The notes under the pieces: model-generated
Database searches by the model: none
What the model was told of the DNA's origin: nothing
The model's input: only the letters and a program-made list of their open reading frames with translations
Source of the DNA: an uncultured Lachnospiraceae bacterium
Lineage (GTDB): Bacteria > Bacillota > Clostridia > Lachnospirales > Lachnospiraceae
Length of the DNA stretch: 64,000 bases
Assembly: GCA_958428365.1 (NCBI GenBank)
Contig: CAUAFT010000003.1
Location: 163,375-227,374, forward strand
Reading direction: 5' to 3'
In this document: positions 41,292 through 50,489 of the stretch, in pieces
Numbering within the stretch: the stretch's first letter is position 1
How the letters are laid out: each line of letters starts with the position of its first letter
Translations under genes and position numbers: made by a program

Positions 41292-42566
41292 TTATGTCTC
41301 CACCTTCTCCTCGGGCTCAGGCAGGATCATCCGAATCCTTTCCACTCTGTTTTTATCCATAGACTCTACGATCAGCTCTACGCCGTCCTCCGTCACGATG
41401 CTCTCCCCCGGCTTTGGAAAATGATCCAATAGACCGATGACATAGCCTCCAATGGAATCATAGTCCTCAGATTCAAATTTCAGACCCAGTTCTTCACACA
41501 GATCCTCCAGGTTCTGGGAACCTAAGACCTCATATTCCCTATCTCCCAGCCATACCACCGGATCTTCCTCATCCGTATCGTACTCGTCCCGAATCTCTCC
41601 CACGATCTCCTCTAAAAGATCCTCCAGAGTAATCAGCCCCGCCGTGGCGCCGTACTCGTCCAGCACGATGGCTACGCTGATGGAAGAGCTTCTCATATCC
41701 ATGAACAGCTCCGCCGTGTTTTTATGTTCATAAGTATAATAAGGCTTTCTTAAAATATCCCGGATATGGAACTTCTCCTTGTCGTCATACAAGAGCAGAT
41801 CCTTCATATTGATAATGCCGATGACATTGTCCGTGGTGTCCTCGTATACCGGAAGTCTCGTGAACTTGTCCTCCCGGAAAATCTCGATCAGCTCCTCATA
41901 GCTGCTGTCCACCGGCGCAAACGTCATGTCGATCCGGGGCACCATCACCTCTTTTGCCTGAGCGTCCCCAAAGTCGAAAAGATTGTTGATCATAACCTTT
42001 TCTTCCGTCTCAATGACTCCCGTCTCATGGGACACATCCACAATGGTCCGCAGCTCCTCCTCCGTCATGGCATTGGAATTTGCGTTGGGATCAATTCTCA
42101 ATATTTTCAAAAAGACCATGGCTATCTGGTTGACTGCAAAAATAACCGGCGTCAGAATACGCATAAGCCAGTAAATGGTCTTGGCATAAGCCAGTGAGAT
42201 CTGGTCTGAATGAATGGTTGCAATGGTCTTCGGTGAGATCTCTCCAAATACCAGGATCAACAGGGTCAGGATTCCTGTGGCAATTCCCGCTCCCTTACTG
42301 CCCAAAAGGTCGATTGCCAGTGTGGTTGCAATGGAAGAAGCGGAAATATTCACAATATTATTTCCAATCAGAATAGCGCTGAGCATCTTTCCCTGATCGT
42401 CCGTCACCTTTAAGACGGTCTGCGCCCTCTTGTCCCCTTCCTCACTCATTTTTCTCATTCGTATCTTATTTACAGTTGTAAGCGCTGTCTCCGCTGATGA
42501 AAAGAATGCGGATAACATCAGTAGTATTACCAGACTTATCAGCCGTATCGCCTCGCCTGAATCCAA
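41292..42566 (-). CDS. Hemolysin/CNNM-CorC family membrane protein
   Basis: This 424-residue protein has an N-terminal CNNM (DUF21) membrane domain (LMLSAFFSSAETALTTVNKI near residue 15 and IATGILTLLILVFGEISPKT near residue 95). It is followed by a CBS pair (VMVPRIDMTFAPVDSSYEEL near residue 205) and a C-terminal CorC/HlyC domain (residues about 345-420). Homologues act in Mg2+ or Co2+ efflux. The gene is upstream of the Mn2+-type riboswitch and the cation ATPase on the same strand, which puts two cation-transport genes side by side. Confidence 0.94.
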   Translation of the reverse strand: MDSGEAIRLISLVILLMLSAFFSSAETALTTVNKIRMRKMSEEGDKRAQTVLKVTDDQGKMLSAILIGNNIVNISASSIATTLAIDLLGSKGAGIATGILTLLILVFGEISPKTIATIHSDQISLAYAKTIYWLMRILTPVIFAVNQIAMVFLKILRIDPNANSNAMTEEELRTIVDVSHETGVIETEEKVMINNLFDFGDAQAKEVMVPRIDMTFAPVDSSYEELIEIFREDKFTRLPVYEDTTDNVIGIINMKDLLLYDDKEKFHIRDILRKPYYTYEHKNTAELFMDMRSSSISVAIVLDEYGATAGLITLEDLLEEIVGEIRDEYDTDEEDPVVWLGDREYEVLGSQNLEDLCEELGLKFESEDYDSIGGYVIGLLDHFPKPGESIVTEDGVELIVESMDKNRVERIRMILPEPEEKVET

Positions 42567-42606
42567 AAAATCACTCTCCTTTACTTATGGAATAATATAA
42601 CTTATC

Positions 42607-43176
42607 TCATTTAAAAAGGCAATTCATTTTTAAGAGTTTCACTGCAATTTCACAGGTTTTTTTGGCAAATTCCCGCTCCATCCCGTAAGTTTCCCTGCGC
42701 AAAAGCTGATTCTGATAAAAAAATCCCAGATTTTTTTCATAATACTGCTCAAACCGCAGATTGTAGGGAATGGCTCCACACTCCTCCTCCGACATCCGAA
42801 ACAGGTTTTGGCACATCCTTTCCCCGTCCCGGAAGCTCACGGGGCTGCTGTTGAGCAGATAAAAGACTTTTCCCCTTATGTGACAGCGCTCTTGAAAATA
42901 GGAAGCGATGATCTTCTCATCCTGGGGAAGATTTACCACCACGGTATCCACACTCTGAAAAAGACTCTTTACCGGAGGGTCCAGATGATTCCCGCAGTCT
43001 AAAAAGACATGCTCCCATGCTTCCTTTTGAAGTTGATCGATCCTTGGAATCGCTTTTTGATAATTATGAAGGGCGCATATCTTCGCCCCGTACTGAATGC
43101 GCAGAATGTTTGCAAGAATCCTCATATTTTTTCCAGTCTGTCCTTCCCTGGACGGACTCCAGAATAACATTACCAT
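42607..43176 (-). CDS. Orphan P-loop-like (MinD/CpaE-type) protein
   Basis: The 189-residue protein begins with a SPSREGQTGKN loop near residue 7, which looks like a deviant Walker A of the MinD/ParA family but has Asn in place of the usual Ser/Thr. A WEHVFLDCGNHLDPP strand near residue 54 resembles the Walker B region. The rest matches no family I recognise. Such proteins in Lachnospiraceae often belong to Flp pilus clusters; no such cluster is near here, so it is an orphan, possibly degenerate. It may lack nucleotide hydrolysis. Confidence 0.7.
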   Translation of the reverse strand: MVMLFWSPSREGQTGKNMRILANILRIQYGAKICALHNYQKAIPRIDQLQKEAWEHVFLDCGNHLDPPVKSLFQSVDTVVVNLPQDEKIIASYFQERCHIRGKVFYLLNSSPVSFRDGERMCQNLFRMSEEECGAIPYNLRFEQYYEKNLGFFYQNQLLRRETYGMEREFAKKTCEIAVKLLKMNCLFK

Positions 43177-43381
43177 CGATGACCTCCTTTGTCATCGGTG
43201 ATCTGTGAGATAAAAGATAAGAATGATCTTATCATATCCCAGTTTTCTGAAATTGTAAACTCTTAAATATTCAACTTTCCTGTACAAAGGAGAATGTTTT
43301 TCAACAAATCTGCTTTCATTTATTTATTTTTCATATAATTTATGTTACAATGAACGAAATAACAGAAAAGGTGGTGGTTTT

Positions 43382-44224
43382 ATGATAGCAGACAAGAAGG
43401 GATATACCATCGGATTGATCCTTGCCAACGCTTCCAGCAGCTTCACAACCGCATTTATGGATCTGTTTGAGCAGGAACTCTACCAGAAGGATTCCCAACT
43501 GGTCATCGGACTTACCAATCACGACATCAACAGAGAACGTTACTATCTGGAACTTTTCGGAAGCACCACCGACGGGATCATCATTCTGTCGGACTCCAGT
43601 GAATATGCGGAGCTTTCCGACGCCATTCCGGCTTCCATACCTACGGTTTTCATCCACCGCGCTCCGGCAGGCTGTGAACGGACCGCCATTATTGAGAACG
43701 ATTATTCGGCTACCTTTCAGGCTGTCTTAAATCTCGTTCACTCAGGATATCCAAATGTGGCTCTGATCTGCCGGAATATCAGGTTCTCCACCAGCCGGGA
43801 GATCATCAAGGCTTACCGGGAAGCCATGGAGACCACGCCTGCGGGATTCCATGAGGACTGGATCTTTGAATATAACACAAAGGATCCGGATTATATGGAA
43901 TCTCTGACTACAGCGATCACACAGAAGGGCTGCAGCGGGCTTCTCGCCGCCTCCATCGAGGTCACCGAACGTCTGGCTCCCTACATTTACGAATACAACC
44001 TCTCCCATGAGGAACCGCTGTCTTTAACAGGATTCTCCACAGAAAACCGGAGTACCGTTCTTTTCAAGAGTCTGGATACGATCCAGCGTCCGATCCAGCG
44101 CACCGTGGATCTGGCTTTGCAGCAGCTTTTCCAGCTTATGGAACGCCCGGATCTTCCGGTCAATAAGTACAGTGTGAAGGGTTCCCTGCTGATGCGGACG
44201 AAGGATGCGTTTCAGACTTTATAA
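43382..44224 (+). CDS. LacI-type sugar sensor domain without DNA-binding domain
   Basis: This 280-residue protein matches the periplasmic-binding-like effector domain of LacI/PurR regulators almost from its first residue: YTIGLILANASSSFTTAFMD near residue 8, TTDGIIILSDSSEY near residue 62, IPTVFIHRAPAG near residue 86, and the closing PLSLTGFSTENRSTVLFKSL. The 50-60 residue helix-turn-helix that should precede it is absent; the upstream region (43205-43381) is AT-rich and has no in-frame HTH coding. AAGGTGG precedes the ATG. It lies convergent to the hexuronate operon. It could sense a sugar and act with another protein. Confidence 0.85.
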   Translation: MIADKKGYTIGLILANASSSFTTAFMDLFEQELYQKDSQLVIGLTNHDINRERYYLELFGSTTDGIIILSDSSEYAELSDAIPASIPTVFIHRAPAGCERTAIIENDYSATFQAVLNLVHSGYPNVALICRNIRFSTSREIIKAYREAMETTPAGFHEDWIFEYNTKDPDYMESLTTAITQKGCSGLLAASIEVTERLAPYIYEYNLSHEEPLSLTGFSTENRSTVLFKSLDTIQRPIQRTVDLALQQLFQLMERPDLPVNKYSVKGSLLMRTKDAFQTL

Positions 44225-44287
44225 AATTTTGAAAAATATAATCTGGATTTGATATTTTTATATTTATCTTTCTAATAAATATATCAA

Positions 44288-44343
44288 AAAATGCACCTCC
44301 AATGTCAGACTCTCCGATATGCCTGCATTGTCAGGTGCATTTT
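44288..44343. terminator. Bidirectional terminator between the LacI-like gene and the HAD gene
   Basis: AAAATGCACCT and AGGTGCATTTT pair over 11 bases, with an inner CAATG/CATTG stem. Tracts of A and T on either side fit termination of both convergent genes. Confidence 0.72.
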
Positions 44344-44440
44344 CTTATATCATAGGAAAAGAACCTTGCCACGCCAAAGCGTGACATTCCTCTCCCCATG
44401 ACATAACTCTCCCTATGACATAAAAAGCTCCTCGCGCCGA

Positions 44441-45295
44441 TTAAAACGTGATAGTTTCTCCCCCATCCAAAGCTCTTTCAAATTCTGCGAGAAGCTCTTC
44501 CTGATAATCCTGCGTGAAGTCACCCTCCCTCAATCTGGGATAAGCCTCATCCCTCAGTTTCCTCCAGCTCTCTCCCTCACGATTTACTACAATGGGATAG
44601 AACCAGACATGGTTTTTCACCGCCGCCTCATAGTCTCCCAGAGCGTCTCCCACCATGATGGTCCGTTTTCTGTCATATCCCTTTTCCAACAGCTTTCTGA
44701 TACATTCTGCCTTTGTTCCTGCCTCCTGGCTTAACAGAACTTTACAGGAGGACTTCAGCCCATATTTAGACCACTCCTCCTCCACCGCCTGCCCGTTGGC
44801 GGAGGAGACTGCTGCAAGATCCGCTTCCCGGCTCAGCTCTTCCATGACTTCCCGCACATGCTCAAAGGGTCCCTCTTCCTTCTTCATCATCCTGATGGCA
44901 AGGTTGACATGGATACTCCAAAGAAGAGCGTCCTCCATACAAGGATTCTTTTTCTTCTGGCACTCCGCCAAAAGAGCGGGGTTGGAGAGCTCTTTTGTTT
45001 CTTTTGTCCACCTTGTGAACTCCTCCAGCCCCTCCGTCTCATAGCCTTTTTCCGCCGCCCATTCCAGGCCTTTGGCAAGTCCCTTAAAACGGTTGATCCC
45101 CCTGGTTCTGGTAAAGAGATTGACGCGGTTCCAATAATTCAAAGCTTCCTCTTTCACCGCTTCTAACCCAAACTGCTTCACCCACTCCGGTCCGAAACAT
45201 TCAAAATGCTTGCTGTTCATGGTATTCATTGCGCAGCCGTCGCTGTCAATGCAGATCAGGTATTCCTTTTCCTTTTGAAAATCCAATGCTTCCAT
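44441..45295 (-). CDS. HAD family hydrolase (phosphatase)
   Basis: This 284-residue HAD-superfamily phosphatase has motif I CIDSDGCAMNTM near residue 15, motif II AAVSSANGQAV near residue 160, a Lys in motif III (AECIRKLLEKG) and motif IV MVGDALGDYEAAVKN near residue 216. A large helical cap lies between motifs I and II. It probably dephosphorylates a sugar phosphate; the substrate is unknown. It is 18 bases downstream of the GH3 gene and ends the hexuronate operon, so a role in disposing of phosphorylated sugars is a reasonable inference. Confidence 0.9.
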   Translation of the reverse strand: MEALDFQKEKEYLICIDSDGCAMNTMNSKHFECFGPEWVKQFGLEAVKEEALNYWNRVNLFTRTRGINRFKGLAKGLEWAAEKGYETEGLEEFTRWTKETKELSNPALLAECQKKKNPCMEDALLWSIHVNLAIRMMKKEEGPFEHVREVMEELSREADLAAVSSANGQAVEEEWSKYGLKSSCKVLLSQEAGTKAECIRKLLEKGYDRKRTIMVGDALGDYEAAVKNHVWFYPIVVNREGESWRKLRDEAYPRLREGDFTQDYQEELLAEFERALDGGETITF

Positions 45296-45313
45296 TCCTA
45301 CTCCTTAAACTCC

Positions 45314-47083
45314 TTAATAGCGGGTATCCATCATTCCACAGAAGGAATCCACCGGATCCTTCCCTGTAAATTCAGAACGTCCCATGAGTTTTTCCACAAG
45401 GGCGTCCAGGGTATGCTCATTCTTGTCATAACAATTGATATAGGTCTTGATCTGGGGCACGTCCGCCAGATGGAAGGGACTTGCGATGGAGACAAAAATC
45501 GTCGGAACCTCATGGACGTACCATGGAATATCCGGTGTTCCCTTACTCATCTTCCAATTGATACGCTGGGTGACGCCAAAGAGGTTTGTGATCTCCGCCA
45601 GCTGAATGATCAGATCGTAGTTATCGGTGATGGAACGGATGGGCGCTTTTCCAGCATACATATTCATCATCATCTGTCCCGCTTCTTCTTCCGGCGCATT
45701 CAGGATCTTATCCATCATGGACTCATAGATGGTCACCTGGAAGCCTTCCTGTTCCAATCTCTCCTTCAGATACTCCACAGGCTTCTTCTTCCCCTTTCCG
45801 CCCATCATAAAGGCAAATGGATTGGCGGTCTCCTGGGGTACTAGGAGGATCCGCTTCTGTGTTTTAGGAGAAATAGGAAGCGGTGATTTTCCGATATTCT
45901 TTACCAGGGTGATGGCTTTTTCCGATACCTCCCTTGCGATCTTATGGAACTCCTCGCTTCCGATCACGCTTAAGCCCTCCGCCGGAGGAACGATCTCTTC
46001 TTTCTTCTTTTTGTGAAGTCCCAGATATGCCTTGATCCCCAGGATCCTTCTCAGAGCATCCTCCAATCGTTCCTCGGTGATGATCCCCTGTTCGTATCCT
46101 TCCATCATATAACCGAAGTCCTCCTCCGGGTCGTTAAAGAACAGGAACATATCACAACCCGCCGCAATGGCTGTCGGAAGCATCTTGCTGCGCTTCATAG
46201 CAGAGGTCATGGCAACCATATGGGAGGCGTCGGTGACCACCATTCCGTTGAATCCCAGCTTTCCTTTTAGAAGGTCGTTGATCAGCTCTTTTGAGAGGGT
46301 CGCCGGAAGCATCTGATCCATCTCCATAGTGGGATGGAAATATTTCTGATAGGAGGGCAGCATGATGTGTCCCGCCATAACGGTGTGCACCCCGGCTTCA
46401 ATCATTCCGGCATAGACCTTCCCAAAGGTCTCGTCCCACTCTTCGGTGGAATAGGTGTTGACGGAATTGCTCAAATGCTGATCTCTCTCGTCGATTCCAT
46501 CCCCCGGAAAATGCTTCATGGCGCAGACCATATTGCTCTCCATAAATCCCTTCATATACGCCTTGGACATCTCCAAAACGCGGTCCGGGTCATCCCCGAA
46601 GCTCCTTGCGGAGATGATCGGGTTCCTCCAGTTGCGGTTGATATCGGTGATTGGCGCAAAGGACCAGTTACAGCCCACTGCCGCCGCCTCGATTCCTGAA
46701 ACCCTTCCCATCTCATAGGCATATTTCGGATCATCGGTGGCCCCGATCTTCACCTCCTGCCCGATCTCCGTTCCATCGGTACAGGCGCCGTTTCCCCCGG
46801 CTTCCGTGTTCGCCGCAATGAGGAGCGGGATCTTAGCGTTTTCCTGTAAGATCCGGTTCTGCTCATGCACTTCTTTGGCAGTTCCCGGATTGTAACGGAC
46901 AGCTCCGATCTTGTATTTTTCCAATACGTCTTTTAAATATTCTTCCGACCGCTCCGAACCCATATTGACAAAGAGCTGACCGATCTTCTCCTCCGTCGTC
47001 ATGCCCGCAATGGTGTCCTCCACCCATTTGATATCCTCATCCTCTAAAAAATAAGGCTTTTTTCTAAGATCTACCTTTTCCAT
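45314..47083 (-). CDS. Glycoside hydrolase family 3 protein, intracellular
   Basis: This 589-residue protein has no signal peptide, so it acts on imported oligosaccharides. It has the GH3 barrel with the N-acetylglucosaminidase-type motif MKHFPGDGIDERDQH near residue 190, the Asp-His pair used by NagZ-like enzymes. The nucleophile Asp is in GMVVTDASHMVAM near residue 282, followed by a C-terminal domain with ITLVKNIGKSPLPISPK. By family it could be a beta-N-acetylhexosaminidase or a related beta-glycosidase. In this operon with uxuA, a mannonate oxidoreductase and a glucuronide-type symporter, an unusual uronic-acid-containing substrate is possible. Confidence 0.92.
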   Translation of the reverse strand: MEKVDLRKKPYFLEDEDIKWVEDTIAGMTTEEKIGQLFVNMGSERSEEYLKDVLEKYKIGAVRYNPGTAKEVHEQNRILQENAKIPLLIAANTEAGGNGACTDGTEIGQEVKIGATDDPKYAYEMGRVSGIEAAAVGCNWSFAPITDINRNWRNPIISARSFGDDPDRVLEMSKAYMKGFMESNMVCAMKHFPGDGIDERDQHLSNSVNTYSTEEWDETFGKVYAGMIEAGVHTVMAGHIMLPSYQKYFHPTMEMDQMLPATLSKELINDLLKGKLGFNGMVVTDASHMVAMTSAMKRSKMLPTAIAAGCDMFLFFNDPEEDFGYMMEGYEQGIITEERLEDALRRILGIKAYLGLHKKKKEEIVPPAEGLSVIGSEEFHKIAREVSEKAITLVKNIGKSPLPISPKTQKRILLVPQETANPFAFMMGGKGKKKPVEYLKERLEQEGFQVTIYESMMDKILNAPEEEAGQMMMNMYAGKAPIRSITDNYDLIIQLAEITNLFGVTQRINWKMSKGTPDIPWYVHEVPTIFVSIASPFHLADVPQIKTYINCYDKNEHTLDALVEKLMGRSEFTGKDPVDSFCGMMDTRY

Positions 47084-47091
47084 GCTTCCTC

Positions 47092-47940
47092 CTACACACC
47101 TGAATATGCTAAAAATCCGCCGTCCACAGGAATCACCGCCCCTGTGATAAAGCCGGACGCCTCATTGTTAAGTAAAAACAACAACGTTCCAATCAACTCC
47201 TCCGCCTCTCCAAAACGTCCCATAGGCGTCGCCGCTAAGATCTTACCGGTTCTTGGCGTCGGCGTTCCGTCTTTTTCAAATAGCAGATTTTTGTTCTGTA
47301 TGGTGGAAAAAAATCCCGGCGCAATGCCGTTGACCCGGATACCGCTTTTGGAAAAATGCACGGCAAGCCACTGGGTAAAATTGGATACCGCCGCCTTCGC
47401 CCCGCTATATGCCGGAATCTTGGTCAAAGGCGCATAGGCGTTCATGGAGGAGATATTAATAATACTGCAACCCTCCCTCTCAAGCATATCCGTTGTGAAC
47501 TCCTGAGTCGGAAGCAAGGTTCCGATGAAGTTCAGGTTGAACACCATCTCCACGCCGCTTTGTTCCAGATCGAAAAAGGATTTTTCCCCCTCCTTTAACG
47601 TACCCGGCTCATAGTACTCCTGATCCGTGGTAGCCTTCGGGTGATTGCCTCCCGCCCCGTTGATGAGGATGTCGCAGGGACCAAAATCCTTCAAAATCTC
47701 CTCATGCGCCTGCTTTAAGCTCTCTTTTTGCAGGACATTGGCTTCATAGCCCTTCGCCGTATTTCCCTCTTTTTGGATCTCCTGCGCCATCTTCTCAGCC
47801 GCCTCCCGGTTCAGGTCTAAAAGGGCTACTTTTGCCCCAGCCTGTGCCAGCGCTTTTGCAAAGATTCCTCCAATCACTCCCCCCGCGCCTGTGATGACTG
47901 CAGTTTTTCCCGTCAAATCCGTATTCAATGGTAACTTCAT
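47092..47940 (-). CDS. uxuB: SDR-type D-mannonate oxidoreductase
   Basis: This 282-residue short-chain dehydrogenase/reductase has the NAD-binding loop VITGAGGVIGGIFAKALA near residues 14-31, the ILINGAGGNHPKATTD strand near residue 90, and the catalytic tetrad in INISSMNAYAPLTKIPAYSG with the Lys in AKAAVSNF. The extra PGTLKEGEKSFFDLEQ insert is seen in fructuronate reductases of the SDR type (YjmF-like), which reduce fructuronate to mannonate. The gene shares its start with the stop of uxuA (one-base overlap) and lies eight bases before the GH3 gene. The operon supports the assignment. Confidence 0.9.
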   Translation of the reverse strand: MKLPLNTDLTGKTAVITGAGGVIGGIFAKALAQAGAKVALLDLNREAAEKMAQEIQKEGNTAKGYEANVLQKESLKQAHEEILKDFGPCDILINGAGGNHPKATTDQEYYEPGTLKEGEKSFFDLEQSGVEMVFNLNFIGTLLPTQEFTTDMLEREGCSIINISSMNAYAPLTKIPAYSGAKAAVSNFTQWLAVHFSKSGIRVNGIAPGFFSTIQNKNLLFEKDGTPTPRTGKILAATPMGRFGEAEELIGTLLFLLNNEASGFITGAVIPVDGGFLAYSGV

Positions 47941-48995
47941 TATGATCTCCCTTCATTCTTTTCTATGGCTTCCCAGAGTCCGTTCAGATAGGACGCTCCC
48001 AGCGCCCTGTCATAGAGCCCGTAGCCTGCTCTTCCGGTCTCTCCCCAGATCATCCTTCCGTGATCGGGACGGATATAGCCGTCAAATCCGTTGTCGTACA
48101 GTGCCTTTGCAATAGCATACATATCCAGACTTCCGCACAGAGAAGGATGGGCGCTCTCCTCAAATCCGTTGTCCAGAAGTTTTACATTTCTCATATGCAC
48201 AAAATGGATCCTTCCCATAGCGGCGTATTTTGCCGCCATCTTCGGCACGTCGTTGTGACCGGAACAGCCTAAGGATCCGGTACAAAGGGTGATGCCGTTG
48301 TGCTTATCGTCCACGATCTTCAAAAAACGATCCAGATTTTTCTCATCTGTGATAATGCGGGGCAGTCCGAAGATACTCCAGCATGGATCGTCCTCATGGA
48401 TCGCCATGTTCACATCGCACTCTGCCGCCACCGGAATGATACGTTTTAAAAAATATTCCAGATTGCTCCACAGATCCTCCTCACTGAGTTGATTGTACTC
48501 TTCCACCACGCTTTTTAACTCTTCTCTGTTGTAGGACGCATCCCATCCCGGCAGAGTCAGATCACTGTCTGTCTCCAGCGGGTTCACCTGATCCACCTGC
48601 TCCTGATAGTAGACCAGGGTGGTGGAACCGTCCGGCAGTCTGTGATCCAGCTGAGTTCTCGTCCAGTCGAAGACCGGCATGAAATTGTAGCAGATACATT
48701 TTACCCCTGCCTTCGCCACGCGGCGGATATTCTCACAGTAATTTTCAATATAGCGGTCTCTCTGCGGTTTGCCCAGCTTGATATCCTCATGAACCGGGAT
48801 ACTCTCAATGACTTCAAACTTCAAGCCATGCTCCTCCACCTGCTTTTTCAAGTCCGCAATGGACTCCTCGCTCCATACCTCTCCCACGGGAACATCGTAC
48901 ACCGCGGTTACAATTGTCTCCATCTTTGGAATCTGACGGATATAGGCAAGACTGACCTCATCCTCATTTCCATACCAACGAAACGATAATTTCAT
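47940..48995 (-). CDS. uxuA: Mannonate dehydratase
   Basis: This 351-residue enzyme dehydrates D-mannonate to 2-keto-3-deoxygluconate in hexuronate catabolism. Family features are MKLSFRWYGNEDEVSLAYI at the N-terminus, VAKAGVKCICYNFMPVFDWT near residue 92, the metal-binding MAIHEDDPCWSIFGLPRI near residue 197, and GYIRPDHGRMIWGE near residue 308. It overlaps both the symporter stop and the mannonate oxidoreductase start by single bases, so translation along the operon is coupled. Confidence 0.97.
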   Translation of the reverse strand: MKLSFRWYGNEDEVSLAYIRQIPKMETIVTAVYDVPVGEVWSEESIADLKKQVEEHGLKFEVIESIPVHEDIKLGKPQRDRYIENYCENIRRVAKAGVKCICYNFMPVFDWTRTQLDHRLPDGSTTLVYYQEQVDQVNPLETDSDLTLPGWDASYNREELKSVVEEYNQLSEEDLWSNLEYFLKRIIPVAAECDVNMAIHEDDPCWSIFGLPRIITDEKNLDRFLKIVDDKHNGITLCTGSLGCSGHNDVPKMAAKYAAMGRIHFVHMRNVKLLDNGFEESAHPSLCGSLDMYAIAKALYDNGFDGYIRPDHGRMIWGETGRAGYGLYDRALGASYLNGLWEAIEKNEGRS

Positions 48996-50398
48996 TACGC
49001 CACCTCTTCTCCTCTCTTTTCTTTTAAAATCCTTGTATTTTCAATGACCACTTTCTTAGAAAGCGGATATAGGAACATCATCACCAGACCCACCAGGATA
49101 TAGATAATTCCCGGAAACAGGGTCGCTAATCCGTAGATCCCCGCCTTCACTGACTCCGTCTGGGAGGTGGCCAGAGAATTGTATCCAATGGCGGACAGTG
49201 CAAAACCGCTGATTCCTCCCGCCAGCGCCTGTCCTACCTTCCTGGCGAAGGAATAAAATCCGTAGACTGTTCCGTCATCCCTGGATCCGGTCTTGACCTC
49301 CTTGTCGTCAATGACGTCGGTAATCAAAGCCCAGATCAACATATTAAAGTAGTTCATTCCCAGCATCCCAATGAAGGACAGGGTAATAAAGACCGCAAGG
49401 CTTGTGGTGTGCAGCAAATAGGTAATGAGATAGACCAGTCCTGCCAGAAGGCATCCCAAAGCCGCCGATTCCTTTTTTCCAAATCTGGTGGAAATTCTTG
49501 TGGATATGACCGCCAGAATGATCACTACGGGCAGATTCAGCACCCCGAAGAAGGCAAGCGCCCTCGTATTACGGAAATAATCCGCAAACAGATAGGTGTT
49601 GATTCCCTGCGTCATAAGCATCGCCAAAAGAAGCAGGATCGCGGCTAAAATCACCGACAACAGCGGACGGCTGGTAAAGATTCCTTTTAAGGAAGCTCCT
49701 AACCCCGTCTGGGAACCCTCTGTTTTTCTTACGATCTTCACACGCTCGGTGGTGAGAAAATAGCAGATCAGATAGCAGACGATTGCAAGTACGGAAAAAA
49801 CGCCTGCTAATATCGTAAAGTTCCTGCCGCTTACCACCTGATTTCCCTCTGCATCCGTATAATAAATGATCAACGGCGTCACGGTACTGATCAGAGTTCC
49901 CGCAAAGGCAGCGCCCAGAGAACGGTAGACGGACAGATCCGCCCGGTCCTTCGGCTCCTCGGAAATGGCGGAAGCCATGGAGCCATAGGGAATATTAATA
50001 GAGGTATAAAATACCGATCCCCACAAAATATAAGTTATAAACATATATACCAGCTTCACCGTCATGGAAGCGCCCGCCAACGCCGACTGATACATCAAGA
50101 AACTGGCAATCGCCACCGGACCGCACATCCTGCGGATCCAGCAGCGGAACCGCCCGTCCTTCGCCGTGTCGACCGAATCCACGATCCTTCCCATTCCGAT
50201 ATCGGTAAAGGCGTCCACGCATCTTGCCACCAAAAAGAGGACTCCCACCATCCCGGCGGAAATACCCCAGACCTTCGTATAAAATACCATCAGATACGAA
50301 CTGGCAAAGATAAACGTGAAGTCATTTCCGAAATCTCCAAATAAATAACCCCACTTATCCCTCGCGCCAAAGGGTTTTATTTCCTTATTGTCATCCAT
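48995..50398 (-). CDS. GPH (glycoside-pentoside-hexuronide) family cation symporter
   Basis: This 467-residue protein has 12 predicted transmembrane helices and the GPH signature: FGARDKWGYLFGDFGNDFTF near residue 8, RCVDAFTDIGMGRIVDS near residue 53, and INIPYGSMASAISEEPKDRA near residue 131. The family imports disaccharides and glucuronides with Na+ or H+. The ATG at 50398 follows AGGAGGAATCATT, removing a 20-residue extension. It heads the minus-strand hexuronate operon and diverges from uxaC across 91 bases, a region that must hold two promoters and probably a shared operator. Confidence 0.93.
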   Translation of the reverse strand: MDDNKEIKPFGARDKWGYLFGDFGNDFTFIFASSYLMVFYTKVWGISAGMVGVLFLVARCVDAFTDIGMGRIVDSVDTAKDGRFRCWIRRMCGPVAIASFLMYQSALAGASMTVKLVYMFITYILWGSVFYTSINIPYGSMASAISEEPKDRADLSVYRSLGAAFAGTLISTVTPLIIYYTDAEGNQVVSGRNFTILAGVFSVLAIVCYLICYFLTTERVKIVRKTEGSQTGLGASLKGIFTSRPLLSVILAAILLLLAMLMTQGINTYLFADYFRNTRALAFFGVLNLPVVIILAVISTRISTRFGKKESAALGCLLAGLVYLITYLLHTTSLAVFITLSFIGMLGMNYFNMLIWALITDVIDDKEVKTGSRDDGTVYGFYSFARKVGQALAGGISGFALSAIGYNSLATSQTESVKAGIYGLATLFPGIIYILVGLVMMFLYPLSKKVVIENTRILKEKRGEEVA

Positions 50399-50489
50399 AA
50401 ATGATTCCTCCTGTATATTTTCCTCATAGAAAAGAAATACTTTTATCAGCATGACCAATATTTCTGTGCTTTATGCAAGGAGGAATAAA

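Noticed and set aside
50433..50465. AGAAATA/TATTTCT inverted repeat between the symporter gene and uxaC as an operator
   Set aside because: Only seven bases per arm, AT-rich and 19 bases apart; chance is likely in such a region.
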